Part shown: positions 53,104 through 63,901 of the stretch, piece by piece
Position numbering within the stretch: the first letter of the stretch is position 1
How the letters are laid out: each line of letters opens with the position of its first letter
Assembly (NCBI GenBank): GCA_001599295.1
Contig: BCGN01000008.1
Coordinates: forward strand, 1,236,221 to 1,300,220
DNA length: 64,000 nt
Direction: 5' to 3'
From: Sporopachydermia quercuum
Lineage: Eukaryota; Ascomycota; Sporopachydermiomycetes; Sporopachydermiales; Sporopachydermiaceae
Made by a program: the position numbers and the translations under genes
Notes under the pieces: generated by a model
Database searches by the model: none
What the model saw: the letters and a program-made list of their open reading frames with translations, nothing else
What the model was told of the DNA's origin: nothing

Positions 53104-54693
53104 CTATAAAGAGATTGTCGTTTCAACTTCCACTGATCGTTTGGAGTCATGCAAAACATCCTCTTCCTTACTTTCTTCTTCATTTTGTACTTCTTTAGGG
53201 GGTACGCTTTTCCAAAATCCAGTTTCACGGCGAAGACTTTGGATATACATAATACCTGCCGCAACAAAAACTCCAACTGCTACCAGAACTGTAGAGGCAA
53301 TATTACCTGGAGTAACGAAAGGTTGCTTATTTGTAGGAAACATAACAATAGGTGTCCAAGCTAAGAAGGAATATGCCACGGAGTTCATCATAGTAGAGAC
53401 AAAGGCTCTCTTCACTGGTTCACCTAATAATGATTCATTTACCCAAGTCCATACCAAAGCAGCTGTACCACCCTCTAAACCAAGCAAATAATATAATGTC
53501 CATCTTCCAGCCCTATTAGCAGGGTGTACTGGTACCAATACTAAGCCCAACATTACACCAAACATACCTGTCCAAACAGCAATAACAACAGGGCCTCTAC
53601 TGCCCTTTAGCAGATTATCAGAAATATAACAATATATGACTGTTGTCAAAATCTGAATACCATACTTTGCTGTAGGGTAAACGTTGATTTGGTAAACTGA
53701 AAACTCCGTGTGGTCCGTAGTATTGTAGGACTTGAACCAGAAAGGCATTTGCTGACCAACTTGAGAGGCAATACATTGTAAAGAAAATAACAAAGAGAAT
53801 GAATAAATTTGCCAAGTTTGAAACCAACTGAAAACATCTTTCCATTTGTAAGTTACATGAAGTTTTGATTCAATGGGAACTCTTTTCCTGGCAAGTTTTA
53901 TCTCCTTTTCTGTAAATACCCAATTAGGCCTTTGCATTCTTGGGACATCTGGTAACAGGAAGAAAGCAATTACAGCCAAAGGTAGAGAAATGATACCATC
54001 TATGATAAATAACCATCTCCAGCCTGATCTACCTGAAACACCATCAAGACCAGTGTAAGCAGCTGCTTGTAAATAACCACTGAACATTGGACCAACAGCA
54101 GTGCAGAATTGAATTATTCCAGCTCTTTTTGACATTTCAGATTTGGTATACCAAGAAGCGGTAATGTAGATAATACCGGGGAAGTGGCCACTTTCAATTA
54201 AACCAACTAAAAATCTTAAACCATATAAAGTAGACATGTTTTGAGTACCAGCAGTGCAGAAAGTAAGAACAGACCAGATCACCTCTAGAATTGGTAGCCA
54301 AATATGAGGTCGAACTTTTGTCAAGATAATATTTGATGGAATTTGACCAATAATATATCCAACACTCCATAAAGTATTAGCATAATTTAATTCATTGCCA
54401 TACATGCTCATTTCCTCCTTCATTCCAGAAACGAACGCATTATTAATATTTGCTTGATCTAAATATCTCAAAAACACACCAACGCATCCTGTGAACAGTA
54501 AAGTGGCATCCAATTTAAACAAGAACCATCTTTCATCTTTTGGTTTATCCAAAGTATCCCAAATGTGACCTTTCCAAGTTCTAGGTGGTTCAACATAGAT
54601 TGATTCAATATCAGAATCGCTCTGAGAAGAAGAATCATTGGAATCTTCCAACTTCGAATCAACTAGAGTGTCTTTCTTAAAATTGAACAACAT
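53104..54693 (-). CDS. Dal5-family (anion:cation symporter) MFS permease, candidate sulfonate or vitamin transporter
   Basis: 529 residues with about twelve membrane segments. Diagnostic segments are YLDQANINNAFVSGMKEEMS, GNELNYANTLWSVGYIIGQIPSN, VRPHIWLP and GLIESGHFPGIIYITASWYT. These are typical of the Dal5/Fen2/Seo1/Soa1/Liz1 group, which take up allantoate, pantothenate, sulfonates and other organic anions with protons. Both termini are charged and cytosolic, the C-terminus acidic (NEEESKEEDVLHDS). The next gene, across a 3.3-kb divergent gap, is a Jlp1-like sulfonate dioxygenase. S. cerevisiae Soa1 is a sulfonate permease of this family, so sulfonate uptake is a reasonable but unproven guess; pantothenate or another substrate remains possible. 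Confidence 0.88.
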   Translation of the reverse strand: MLFNFKKDTLVDSKLEDSNDSSSQSDSDIESIYVEPPRTWKGHIWDTLDKPKDERWFLFKLDATLLFTGCVGVFLRYLDQANINNAFVSGMKEEMSMYGNELNYANTLWSVGYIIGQIPSNIILTKVRPHIWLPILEVIWSVLTFCTAGTQNMSTLYGLRFLVGLIESGHFPGIIYITASWYTKSEMSKRAGIIQFCTAVGPMFSGYLQAAAYTGLDGVSGRSGWRWLFIIDGIISLPLAVIAFFLLPDVPRMQRPNWVFTEKEIKLARKRVPIESKLHVTYKWKDVFSWFQTWQIYSFSLLFSLQCIASQVGQQMPFWFKSYNTTDHTEFSVYQINVYPTAKYGIQILTTVIYCYISDNLLKGSRGPVVIAVWTGMFGVMLGLVLVPVHPANRAGRWTLYYLLGLEGGTAALVWTWVNESLLGEPVKRAFVSTMMNSVAYSFLAWTPIVMFPTNKQPFVTPGNIASTVLVAVGVFVAAGIMYIQSLRRETGFWKSVPPKEVQNEEESKEEDVLHDSKRSVEVETTISL

Positions 54694-57600
54694 CGCAACT
54701 AAATTTCGGTTGTAAATAGCACTACCAAGATTCTCTTTCGTAATTCGAAAGCTTGTTTTTGCATAAGCGAATCCAATATTTGGTTGAAATCATTATTCCT
54801 TAAATCAGTTTGCCAAGAGAGAGAAATCAATACTAATTTATAATCCAAGCTTTCTTATGAGTTCTTGGTATCGAAAATTTTGTTTCTTAGAGAAATCATA
54901 CTGGGATCAAGAATTCAGAGGACTCGTTTCATATATCAAATTACAAGACGAAATGACGCATTAGGTAAGATAAATTTGCAAACCCCGGAATATTATTGTT
55001 CATAATCTTAAACCCTTTCATCAAAGAATTCAAAATAATATTTTCAAAGTAAGTGCAATTGGGATCATTGAACTGTTTATTCTTACGAGAAGGATACGGT
55101 GCGAAAAGAATATGCCTCTTTCAGACAAGAAAAAATGTAAGGTTTATAGTTTAGCGGGAAAGGAAAAAAATCATTAGAGTTAAGTTTGATCTCAGATAAT
55201 AAGCTTCAATGTTAAGGTAAAACCCATTTCTTATTTCTTATGTCTATCTAATTGATGACAAATAATCTGATTAGACTAAGAACACACATCCAGCTGTATC
55301 AAAGTCAAGTGGAATTAATGAATTAGGTAAAGCTATGAAAGTGGTTTATATAAAATTGGTAGTATAAACCAATGAAATGTGACATAGTTTCCCTGTACCG
55401 TTATAAATGACAATGCTTCGATGATACTGATAGATGTGTGATACCAAGAATATCAAAGGGATATGAGATAAATGAAACAGACGGATATAATATTGTTAGC
55501 GCAATAACGTTTAAAATTGCTAAAGTGATAATAAAAGACTAATACGGTAAAACTAAGGAAATAATAAGATGAAAAAATGATTGATTGGGGCATCACTGTT
55601 CTTAAATGACCTATACATATATCTCCATACATTTCTTTTATTGCATCAATCATGAATCATGATATCCTCCATGATCGTTCGTTCATTAATCCTTGGTTAT
55701 TCATAAGTATCCACTAATTATTAGTACTTGATTCTCAAATGATGAAATAAACAAATAATTCTAACAATAGTATTTTGGTAGTATAGTAAAATTTTCCATT
55801 CCTCGATTGAATTCTCTCTTTCATCTGCAAGTTGGTTAACTTTAACGAAACTTTATTCCCTTTCCGGTAATTATTGATATGCTAACTATAGTTTGCACTT
55901 CTACCTGTCGCTAAAAGAAAGATAACTACCTATATCAGATAATCTATCCAATCAATAAATTTTTCATTATGTATATATTGCTACTTGAATTAACTGGTTA
56001 TTGTACCAAAGTCATACCCAACTCATGAAAACAAATAAAACTGCTAGTTAATCATATGAATCATGAAGCTCATCAACAAAACAAATTTGACGCAATTTGC
56101 ACGGAATATTTAACATTTCCAAGTTCAGATGATGTGATATTAGCAAGATTACTTGATTGGGAAGTAAGGTTTATCACTAACTCTCTAACAAGCACGAATT
56201 ATAAAACGCCAGAACTTTATGAGTTTGTTTTACATTGATTTATTTTTCATCTCTATTGCAAGGTGTGTGCAGACCAATGATAGCAGAATTAATATTACCA
56301 TTAAAAATTGGAAGTTTTACGATTGTGTTTGTTGAAATAGTTTTTAAAGAAATGAGAGAAATTTATTGGGGCTGATGGCAGCCTTTATTGTCTTTCTGTA
56401 TTAATCTTATAGTCTTCACAGTACAACAAGGACAAGAATTATCGCGTGAAAAGAAGTCTCAAGATCCTTTCAAAAGGTGAAACTTTCAAAAGTATAGTAA
56501 TTCTCATATTATATTGTATGAAGTAGTTAAAAAATCAACTAATGGGGTGAATAAGTTTCGAATGATTCTGGGAATGATCCATCCACTCAGGTTAACTAGC
56601 ATCACTAGTGGAACTGATTTGGTTGATAGTTAATGTCAGCATTGGTAAGAAGAGGACAAAATACTGTCAAGGACCTGTTAAGGGCCAGTCAAAAACAATC
56701 GTTATCGCTATCCCTTAAAACTGCTTCAATAAGAAATGATGCGAAAACCCTAATTCTCTTTTCTTTATTTTTTAGGTGTGCAGATGAAAAATAACCAAAT
56801 TAAACCATAAAAGAAGTAAACTTCTACTCATATTGCGAATCACAATTGGCCGTTTAGCCTGTTCTGTTGAAAGGTAAAATCAAATAGAAAGATGGAAATT
56901 AGTAATGAAAAAATGCTTACATAGAGTAAGTTTATTTCTGTTGATCGCTAATTAGCAAAAATTACAGCAAACGTGTTTAGTCTGCTGATTTACTTTCCTT
57001 TCGAAATAATAGCGACGGAATATGATCTCCCTAAGTGAAGGACCTTCCTCTTGATGCATCAGAGAGGATCATCCTTTTCGTAAGATTTAGCTGAGAAAGG
57101 ATAATTCTCTACTTTGAAGACAGATTTGGAATAGAATACCTTCTTTCTGTTGTAATCAAATGAAAATGCTAATAAGTTCGTACCATGTCCCTTAGCTCAA
57201 TATCACTCCACTTGAATTTCTCGATCCTTCTTTTCCCGTATGGTTATTAAAATTCCTAGCATAAAAAACAAACAAGCAGACGAGCTCAATAAGCATCAGA
57301 CTAAATTCCAAGAAGTACAGTAGCGATCGGTTTTTCATATACTCCTTCACATGTTATCAAATCTGACTTGGTGCAATACTGCTATTTGAGCATTTGCCCG
57401 CAAGATCTCCAGTCTCTGTGCATCATTAGTCTCTAGTCAATGCTTACTGATTTTGATAAACTACCGTTTCTTAAGCTATCTGAAGACATAATGAAATTAA
57501 ATCATAAATTGTTTCCTCATGTTGAAATTGGGAAGGTTTTAATCTTGATGAGATACCTATATTTAAATTTAAGGTTCTTACTGACATTAAATTCTTAATC

Positions 57601-57995
57601 TATAGCACAATTGCTGGCAATTTTTATCAATTATTATCTCATCACATCTTACTAATATATATTTTGAAACTGATTCTTGAAAATTGTAAGCTTTTAAAAT
57701 TTTACCACAATTATTTTGAAGCTACTTTGTTGCTTTTAGAAGGGTTGTATATATAGATAGCTTCTCACGTTTCCCATCTTACCAGCGATTTAAAGAATGA
57801 TTTAATCATTTTGTCTGAGGATAGATAGAAACCACCAACTATTAACTATCAAACATCAGCGAGGTGATAAAAAAATAATAAAACTAAGCAATATAACCAT
57901 TGTTACTACTACTATAATCACATTAGGTGGTTCTTTTACTACTCAATCGGAAACGAATTCTATTCCCTGAACAATTACCTAAACGTGGAATCAAA
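54694..57995. other. Intergenic, 3.3 kb, divergent region between permease and dioxygenase
   Basis: No supported gene. Two small ATG frames, 56056-56238 (60 codons) and 57440-57598 (52 codons, starting MLTDFDKLPFLKLSE), have protein-like composition but no recognisable family; they may be relics or chance. No RNA gene recognised. Confidence 0.4.
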
Positions 57996-59195
57996 ATGGC
58001 CCCCAGCACTATAGTTGAACAACCTCAAACAATTAACGAGTTTGAGAAGCTTGTTATTTCAACTAAACCCAAGGTAGCTTTAGGTAAGGAGGCATCTTTC
58101 ATCGAAAGGATTCCTCCTAACACTAGAAGAAGATTGGAAAATCATAACATTGATCTTTCGCAGGGATATCCTTCCAGAAAAGATACTATTCCCGTATTCT
58201 TAGATGAAGCATACGCTATAAGAAATGAAGATTATCCATACATTGAAAGAGGAAAAAATGCCGATCCAGAGAAGAAAGCTCTGCTTGGCGCAGCAAAAGA
58301 GGTGATTGATCTTACCCCTCATATCGGAACAGAGATTGTTGGATTGCAACTTGCAGATTTAACCGTTCAACAAAAAGACGAGCTGGCTCTCTTGATTGCT
58401 GAACGGACTGTTGTCTTTTTCAGAGACCAGAATCTCTCTCCTCAGAAGCAGTTGGAGCTTGGTCAGTACTTTGGTCAAGTCGAGGTCCATGCTCAAGTGC
58501 CTTTTGTTCCTGGTGTGCCTGGTGCAACTGTAATCTGGCCAGAATACGCCCAAACTAAGGATGGACTAAAAGTCAGTTATAGAAAGCAAGGTGGTACTGC
58601 AGTATGGCATACTGATTTGGTTCATGAGCATCAACCAGCTGGGATTACACATTATCATTTGGATCAAATTCCTGATGTTGGTGGTGATACTGTTTGGGCA
58701 TCAGGTTATGCTGCCTATGATAAGTTATCACCAGCTTTCCAAAAATTCTTAGACGGGAAGACTGCTATCTACAATTCAGCTCACGGATATATTGATAGAG
58801 ATGATCCTTTATCTGGTCCAAAAAATATTGAACGAGAACATAAACTTGTGAGAACTCACCCAGCTACTGGCTGGAAATCTCTGTTTGTTAACCGAGCCAT
58901 GACAAGACGAATAGTTGGTCTTGAACCTGCTGAAAGTGATTTGATTCTCGAATATTTGTTCAATTTGTTTGAAAACAATCTTGACTTACAAGTTCGATTC
59001 AGTTGGAAACCATCAGACAAGCCAGGTTACGGAACATCTGCTTTATGGGATAATAGAATCTCTCAGCATTTCGCTGTATATGATTATGAAGGCAAGGAGC
59101 AAAGACATGGTACAAGAGTAACATCATTGGCAGAAGTTCCCTATTTCGATCCCAACTCAAAATCAAGAAGGGAAGCTTTGGGCTTACCGGCTTAG
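57996..59195 (+). CDS. JLP1: Fe(II)/2-oxoglutarate-dependent sulfonate (taurine) dioxygenase, Jlp1/TauD type
   Basis: 399 residues from the ATG at 57996; the frame opens at a GTG at 57927, but the MAPSTIVEQ start fits better. The TauD/TfdA fold is evident: LTPHIGTEIVGLQLADL, RTVVFFRDQNLSP and WHTDLVHE with the iron ligands His205 and Asp207. The distal His358 is in ISQHFAVYDY, and the 2-oxoglutarate-binding Arg374 is in RHGTRVT. Jlp1 oxidises sulfonates such as isethionate and taurine, releasing sulfite for sulfur assimilation; relatives act on other acids, so the substrate is likely but not proven. A short proline-rich or disordered N-terminal extension precedes the core. Two genes in this subtelomeric part, this and the facing permease, would suit a sulfur-scavenging pair. 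Confidence 0.92.
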   Translation: MAPSTIVEQPQTINEFEKLVISTKPKVALGKEASFIERIPPNTRRRLENHNIDLSQGYPSRKDTIPVFLDEAYAIRNEDYPYIERGKNADPEKKALLGAAKEVIDLTPHIGTEIVGLQLADLTVQQKDELALLIAERTVVFFRDQNLSPQKQLELGQYFGQVEVHAQVPFVPGVPGATVIWPEYAQTKDGLKVSYRKQGGTAVWHTDLVHEHQPAGITHYHLDQIPDVGGDTVWASGYAAYDKLSPAFQKFLDGKTAIYNSAHGYIDRDDPLSGPKNIEREHKLVRTHPATGWKSLFVNRAMTRRIVGLEPAESDLILEYLFNLFENNLDLQVRFSWKPSDKPGYGTSALWDNRISQHFAVYDYEGKEQRHGTRVTSLAEVPYFDPNSKSRREALGLPA

Positions 59196-60529
59196 ATAGG
59201 AAGTTGGAGAGGCGTGTTACGTTTATAATTACAACTCTTTCGATAATTGTTTGGAGGTGACTCACAAACACTAAACCCCCTATCCCTCCCAACCAAGTAA
59301 ACTCATTTAGAAAAGTCGTGGAAGTTGGTTCAATCACAACTTGCAAACACTTTATCCCTTTATCGTTAGAAGAAGCTACGCCATAGCTCCCGCATAGGCA
59401 GGTATTGATGGGAGAAGCGAACATGATTCCCACGGCAAATCAATAACTAATTATTATTCATTATTCAATTAACAGTAAACATAAGTATAGTATAAATAAA
59501 AATAAATCAGGTTTGCATTTTGGTTGCAGATGACAGAATACTCGGTATCAAAGGATTACTTCTTGTGCTATAGAACAGAATTTTTTCTTTTTAGCGGCAG
59601 GGCAATGTTCTTCGATAACGGTGTATAAATATTTGCGTTACTCAGCTCTGCTGGGGATGTTAAGGTTCTTAGATCTATATACCACATAACCTCTATTTGG
59701 TAGTCAAATACGCTATTCAAATCAATCTTAATATTTTTAATGTCTTGCTGAATCAGATATTAGTGACTGAAGAAAGATGAATCGATTCTATCAAACGAAA
59801 TGCAAAGGTGTTTGCCTATATTATCCTCCAGGGAAAGAAAACATTCGAATATACTGAAAGAAAGGTTTTCAGAAACCTGTTGCAAGGCCAGAAGTATATG
59901 TATTTATATATATTTGATCAGTTCAAATAAATGCTACAAATTTTAAATAGAGCATTGATCTGGCGAACAATGATGATTGTAACATATTTTATGNGATGCC
60001 TTTTCAGATCTTGATGCTAAAATAAGTTTAAGTTTGAAAATGTTTAAACCTTATCTACAATTTCAGTCAAGTAAAACTGCAAGCTAAACTATTTTATTAC
60101 TAGCTTGCTTTCTATTAATAATAACCATTGACATCCGTGGATAAAGCTGTTGTTCAAATGAATGTACTTCTTATTATTATTCTTTATTTCTTTAATTGTT
60201 AGCTACTGTTACAAATTTCACTTATATTGTAAGGTAGATTATAGCTGGAAGATAGGTGTTTCGTTAGATATATATCAAGATGGAGAAGCATTCAATACTA
60301 CTTGGAGTAAGTACTTCAAGCAAGGAAAGCAAGAAAACCGTTAATCACGGTAATTTCATTGCGAATAACCTAAATAGATATATTGATTCAATTTTTCTAG
60401 TTTGTAGCTATCAGATTTGCACTTTTATTCTTATTATTTTAAGTATTGGGTGAGATAACACAGTCTTCAGGTGTTACTCATATATATTTGAGGTTGTATT
60501 TTGCGGGCGGTTTGCATGCTAGTTGAGTG
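59196..60529. other. Intergenic, no supported gene
   Basis: AT-rich. A 60-codon frame at 60162-60344 is hydrophobic at its start but not recognisable. One N near 59994. I looked here for the missing first third of the xylose reductase relic and did not see it. Confidence 0.45.
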
Positions 60530-61161
60530 AACATGTACCTACTCTGCATCTACTTATGCTTCATTCATTTCCCATCGCTCAGAAATTCATTCCTTTCGAT
60601 GGGTGTTATCCTCCTGGTTCCTACAGTGGTGACAAGAGCGGTGCAATGATTTTTGAAAATGTCCCACTATTGCTGAAACATGAACAGCTATGGAAGAGAT
60701 TTACGGCAAAGGATTAGCCAAGAATATCGGTATCTCCAATTTTAGTGGTACCTGCTGTTGACCTTCTGAGAACTGCCCAGGGTCAATCCTGCTGTTCTTC
60801 AAAAAGACGAACATCAACCTTACCTCACTCAATTAAACTTGATTGGATTCTGACAGACAACGGGATTGTTGTGACTGGTTATTCCACATTTGAACTTCAA
60901 TTATTCATTGCATTGAACTATAGAAGCGCTTTGAATATCCAATCTCTACTGAGCCATGGTTTGATCAAAAGTATAGCTGAAGAAATTGAACGTAGCCCTG
61001 CACAAGTGTTGTTGAGATGGGCTACTCAGCGGAACGTTGCTGTTATTCCCAAATCAAACAGAGAAGACAGATTAAGACAAAACTTACCATGTACTAATTT
61101 AGACCTATATTAAGAACAGATAGGCAAAGTATCCACATTGAATATTAATTATAGATTTAAC
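60530..61161 (+). pseudogene. Truncated, frameshifted xylose (aldose) reductase pseudogene
   Basis: Fragments in several frames line up in order with the middle and C-terminal part of yeast xylose reductases (aldo-keto reductase family). Visible pieces: LLMLHSFPIAQKF and ENVPLL; in another frame LAKNIGISNFSG; then VDLLRTAQ; in a further frame NPAVLQKDEHQPYLTQ; then GIVVTGYSTF, LIKSIAEEIERSPAQVLLRW and NVAVIPKSNREDRLRQNL; and, after an in-frame stop at about 61111-61113, STLNINYRFN. At least three frameshifts and one stop break the gene. The first roughly 100 residues, including the catalytic Tyr and Lys region, are missing. The intact enzyme reduces xylose to xylitol with NADPH. The breaks suggest loss of function in this subtelomeric copy; a functional copy elsewhere is possible. 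Confidence 0.88.
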
Positions 61162-62412
61162 GAGTTATTTCCACTATTGACCGAGATATCACTATCTTCC
61201 TGTTTTACTCACATACTTTGAAGGTTGCAGTAGTATGTGCACAACTTGCATATAAACATGTATGAACATGTATATACTTTGCATATACATACATCAAATT
61301 GGAAGTTTATTCGACCACTTGATTCTCGCCAGAGTCTTAAATCCATGTGACCATAGTGAATAGTATTTTCATGAAGATATGTATCAGATATATTTTCTAA
61401 TACTAAACAGGCACTTCTACTTAAGAGAAAGATATATAAACATTGGATAAATGAATAACAGTAAGTTCAAGTGGTACGGAATCTGTATTAAACGCGTAAG
61501 ATGATTGATCGTCAACTATTATTAATATAAATAAGTGTATTATTTAATATGAAAACTGGCTGTCTAATGATACTAGTTTCAAAGCAGACAGTATAGAATA
61601 GTTGGTTACTTTATATGTTTTGAAGCAAGTAATTGTTAGGATAGGGGCACTGAGAGTTGCATAAAATTTTGTACAGATACTGAATCATTTAGACTTTATG
61701 ACTTTCATGCACATAGGTTCAGCCTTAACCTAATATTGTAATTAATAACTGATCACACAATCCTAATTATATGTAACTTCATGTATTTTCCTGTTTATCC
61801 TGCATAAATATGAACTTGAAATATATATTAATGAAATTGTAGATATAAACCTTATTGCGATTGTTTCACTTTACTTGTGTTCACATGAATTCCACACTGA
61901 TTGGGTGGGCTCCGAGCTGCAGGCTGACCCCGCTGGATAGTAATTGATTTTTAGTTTATAATTTCGTGCACAGTGATCAGGATTCTTTAGTTTACTAACT
62001 TCAATTCACTAGAGAGTATTACGATCGTACATAACCTATGAATGGTACATCCAAATCTTTGTACATGGTCTTCTTATCGGTCCATAGATCACCCATCGCT
62101 ATAATCAGAGTAAGGTTAGTATACTTGTCTATCTTTTTGACCTTTGAGCTACTTTTTTCTTTTCTTTTATTATTCTCCTCTAAATCAACCGCTTCGCCCA
62201 ATCTATAAAGATCAATATTCCAAAAACAGAAATATTTATAGAAGACATGCTGTCTACAATCTATGGAAGTCAATATTTCAATGATAGATATATACATTTT
62301 ATATTGTCCCTCCTTAATTACTCAATTGTTGAACGAAACCGACATTGGGTTGCCAGTAACTGAGATTCTGACGAGACAGAAGGATAGGAACTAAATCGAT
62401 AAACAACTCAAT
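61162..62412. other. Intergenic, mostly empty
   Basis: AT-rich, with a short GC-rich patch at 61902-61936. A minus-strand ATG frame at 62019-62297 (92 codons, Lys/Ser/Glu-rich centre) is divergent from the final gene but has no recognisable family. Confidence 0.4.
62019..62297 (-). CDS. Possible small ORF (92 aa) next to the terminal gene, doubtful
   Basis: ATG frame, 115 bp divergent from the 62413 gene. Contains a charged stretch ENNKRKEKSSSKVKKIDKY and a C-terminal GDLWTDKKTMYKDLDVPFIG. Unrecognised; could be a relic of a larger subtelomeric gene or chance. Confidence 0.25.
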   Translation of the reverse strand: MYISIIEILTSIDCRQHVFYKYFCFWNIDLYRLGEAVDLEENNKRKEKSSSKVKKIDKYTNLTLIIAMGDLWTDKKTMYKDLDVPFIGYVRS

Positions 62413-63798
62413 ATGGAGTTAGAAGAAGTACCAGGATTCCAAATTGCTGATCTGATAGATAATCCTGATAATATACCAAGAAACGTTGCTGGCGGGCTAC
62501 CTTGCAAAGTAGGTGTCATATCAGCATATAAGAGTAGTATACGATTACCACAAGATGATACATTCTACTATCAGCTTTGGTCTTTGGCTGAACATTTAGT
62601 TGGGTACGTTTTAACTCTTACCGGTGGTGATGTGTGTGGAAGATTTAATAATTTATACTACGCATTGCGTGTTTATGATGAATCTCCTAGCAAATACTGC
62701 TACACGAAAATCGTACCCTTGAATGGACCACATGCATATGAGGCACGTGTTCAGATGTATGATAATATGTTTTGCAAGACCATAGCTGGGTCGATAATGG
62801 ATTTATATTATAGAACTCAAACCAATGATGGATATATGGATAAAATATTCGTTTTTTATATCGGAACCAGCCGATTAATTAGTGTATGCATTGCTGCAAG
62901 TGATTTAGCATGGCATATAGGACTTCCTGGAGATCTAAAAACTGATACTATAGCTTCTTTTCGAAGTGGTGGTGAAGGTTGCCAGTCTCCTTACAGTGTT
63001 GTCTACAACAAGAAATTAAGACTTCACCCTGATCGTTATCCTGAGTGGGGTTCAAAGAGGGAACCACTTCATTTGACGTGGCATGGTACCCAATCCGGAT
63101 TAACCTACAAATTTGAACAGGTGATTCCTCTCAGACAAGTCAGAGATTCGATTGAGAAAAGTAGCAAAATACTGCCGGGTATCAATCCACGTTCTCCTGT
63201 GAAAGTCGAAGTTATCAAGATTTGTAGACTTGAGGGTTCTATAGAATTGAGTGATGATGTATACAATTCACTATATTACGTTGGCTTGCATATATCATTT
63301 GCTGTCCATGATGGTGGCGGCACAGCTTGGATTGTTGGTAGAGTCAATGATTTTTGTTATAAATTCAAAGTCATTCGAGCTGAGAGACATGACAGGCTTG
63401 ACTATTGTCATATGGTAGGTGTTTTGCATGATTTATACAGAAGGACGTGTCCTTCTGGAAACGTTGATAAAGCATTTGCTATCAGAGTTTCAACTCCTTC
63501 CTTATATGTGTGCTTATACATTGGGCATAGCAAAGAAGTTTGGAAAACGATCGTTGCAAGGGACGAAAATAATCTTATAGATGACATTGAACATGAAGGG
63601 GCGTTAGTTTCCTTTCAAACTGGGGATGCAGCTTGCGAAAGGGGTTACAAAGGTGACGTCAAATGGGATGGCACTAATTTTGTCGAAAATCTTATCAATA
63701 ATGTAGGCAAGTTAGTACCATTTGCATCACTAGTACCCTATGGATCTCAGGTGGCTGTTGTAGGTCAAGCAATAATAAACATTTATGGTGCACATTGA
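62413..63798 (+). CDS. Uncharacterised two-repeat subtelomeric protein (461 aa)
   Basis: Not recognised. The protein is built from two diverged copies of one domain of about 160-170 residues: copy A at about 30-200 and copy B at about 262-420. Matching landmarks are K-V-x-V-I (32-36; 264-268), D-D before the next helix (48-49; 281-282) and G-R-x-N (76-79; 309-312). Further pairs are D-L-Y-x-R-T (130-135; 340-345), a V-C-[IL] strand (158-160; 366-368) and S-F-x-[ST]-G followed by Cys (182-190; 400-408). No signal peptide and no clear membrane segment, though residues 432-458 are fairly hydrophobic. Eleven or more cysteines are scattered. The stop codon is only 103 bp before the telomere-like array and transcription runs toward the chromosome end. 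A fast-evolving subtelomeric gene family is the best inference; no function is proposed. Confidence 0.75.
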   Translation: MELEEVPGFQIADLIDNPDNIPRNVAGGLPCKVGVISAYKSSIRLPQDDTFYYQLWSLAEHLVGYVLTLTGGDVCGRFNNLYYALRVYDESPSKYCYTKIVPLNGPHAYEARVQMYDNMFCKTIAGSIMDLYYRTQTNDGYMDKIFVFYIGTSRLISVCIAASDLAWHIGLPGDLKTDTIASFRSGGEGCQSPYSVVYNKKLRLHPDRYPEWGSKREPLHLTWHGTQSGLTYKFEQVIPLRQVRDSIEKSSKILPGINPRSPVKVEVIKICRLEGSIELSDDVYNSLYYVGLHISFAVHDGGGTAWIVGRVNDFCYKFKVIRAERHDRLDYCHMVGVLHDLYRRTCPSGNVDKAFAIRVSTPSLYVCLYIGHSKEVWKTIVARDENNLIDDIEHEGALVSFQTGDAACERGYKGDVKWDGTNFVENLINNVGKLVPFASLVPYGSQVAVVGQAIINIYGAH

Positions 63799-63901
63799 GT
63801 TTGATTTATTTTTTGCTTTTTATTATATAGTAAAGAGTCGTGGCGGTTCAGCACGGTTATTAGTTGGTAAAGAGTTTTATTGGTTTATTTTGATGGCTTA
63901 G

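Noticed and set aside
58999-59433. 144-codon minus-strand frame overlapping the dioxygenase 3' end
   Set aside because: Mostly antisense to the dioxygenase coding sequence with no protein-like motifs.
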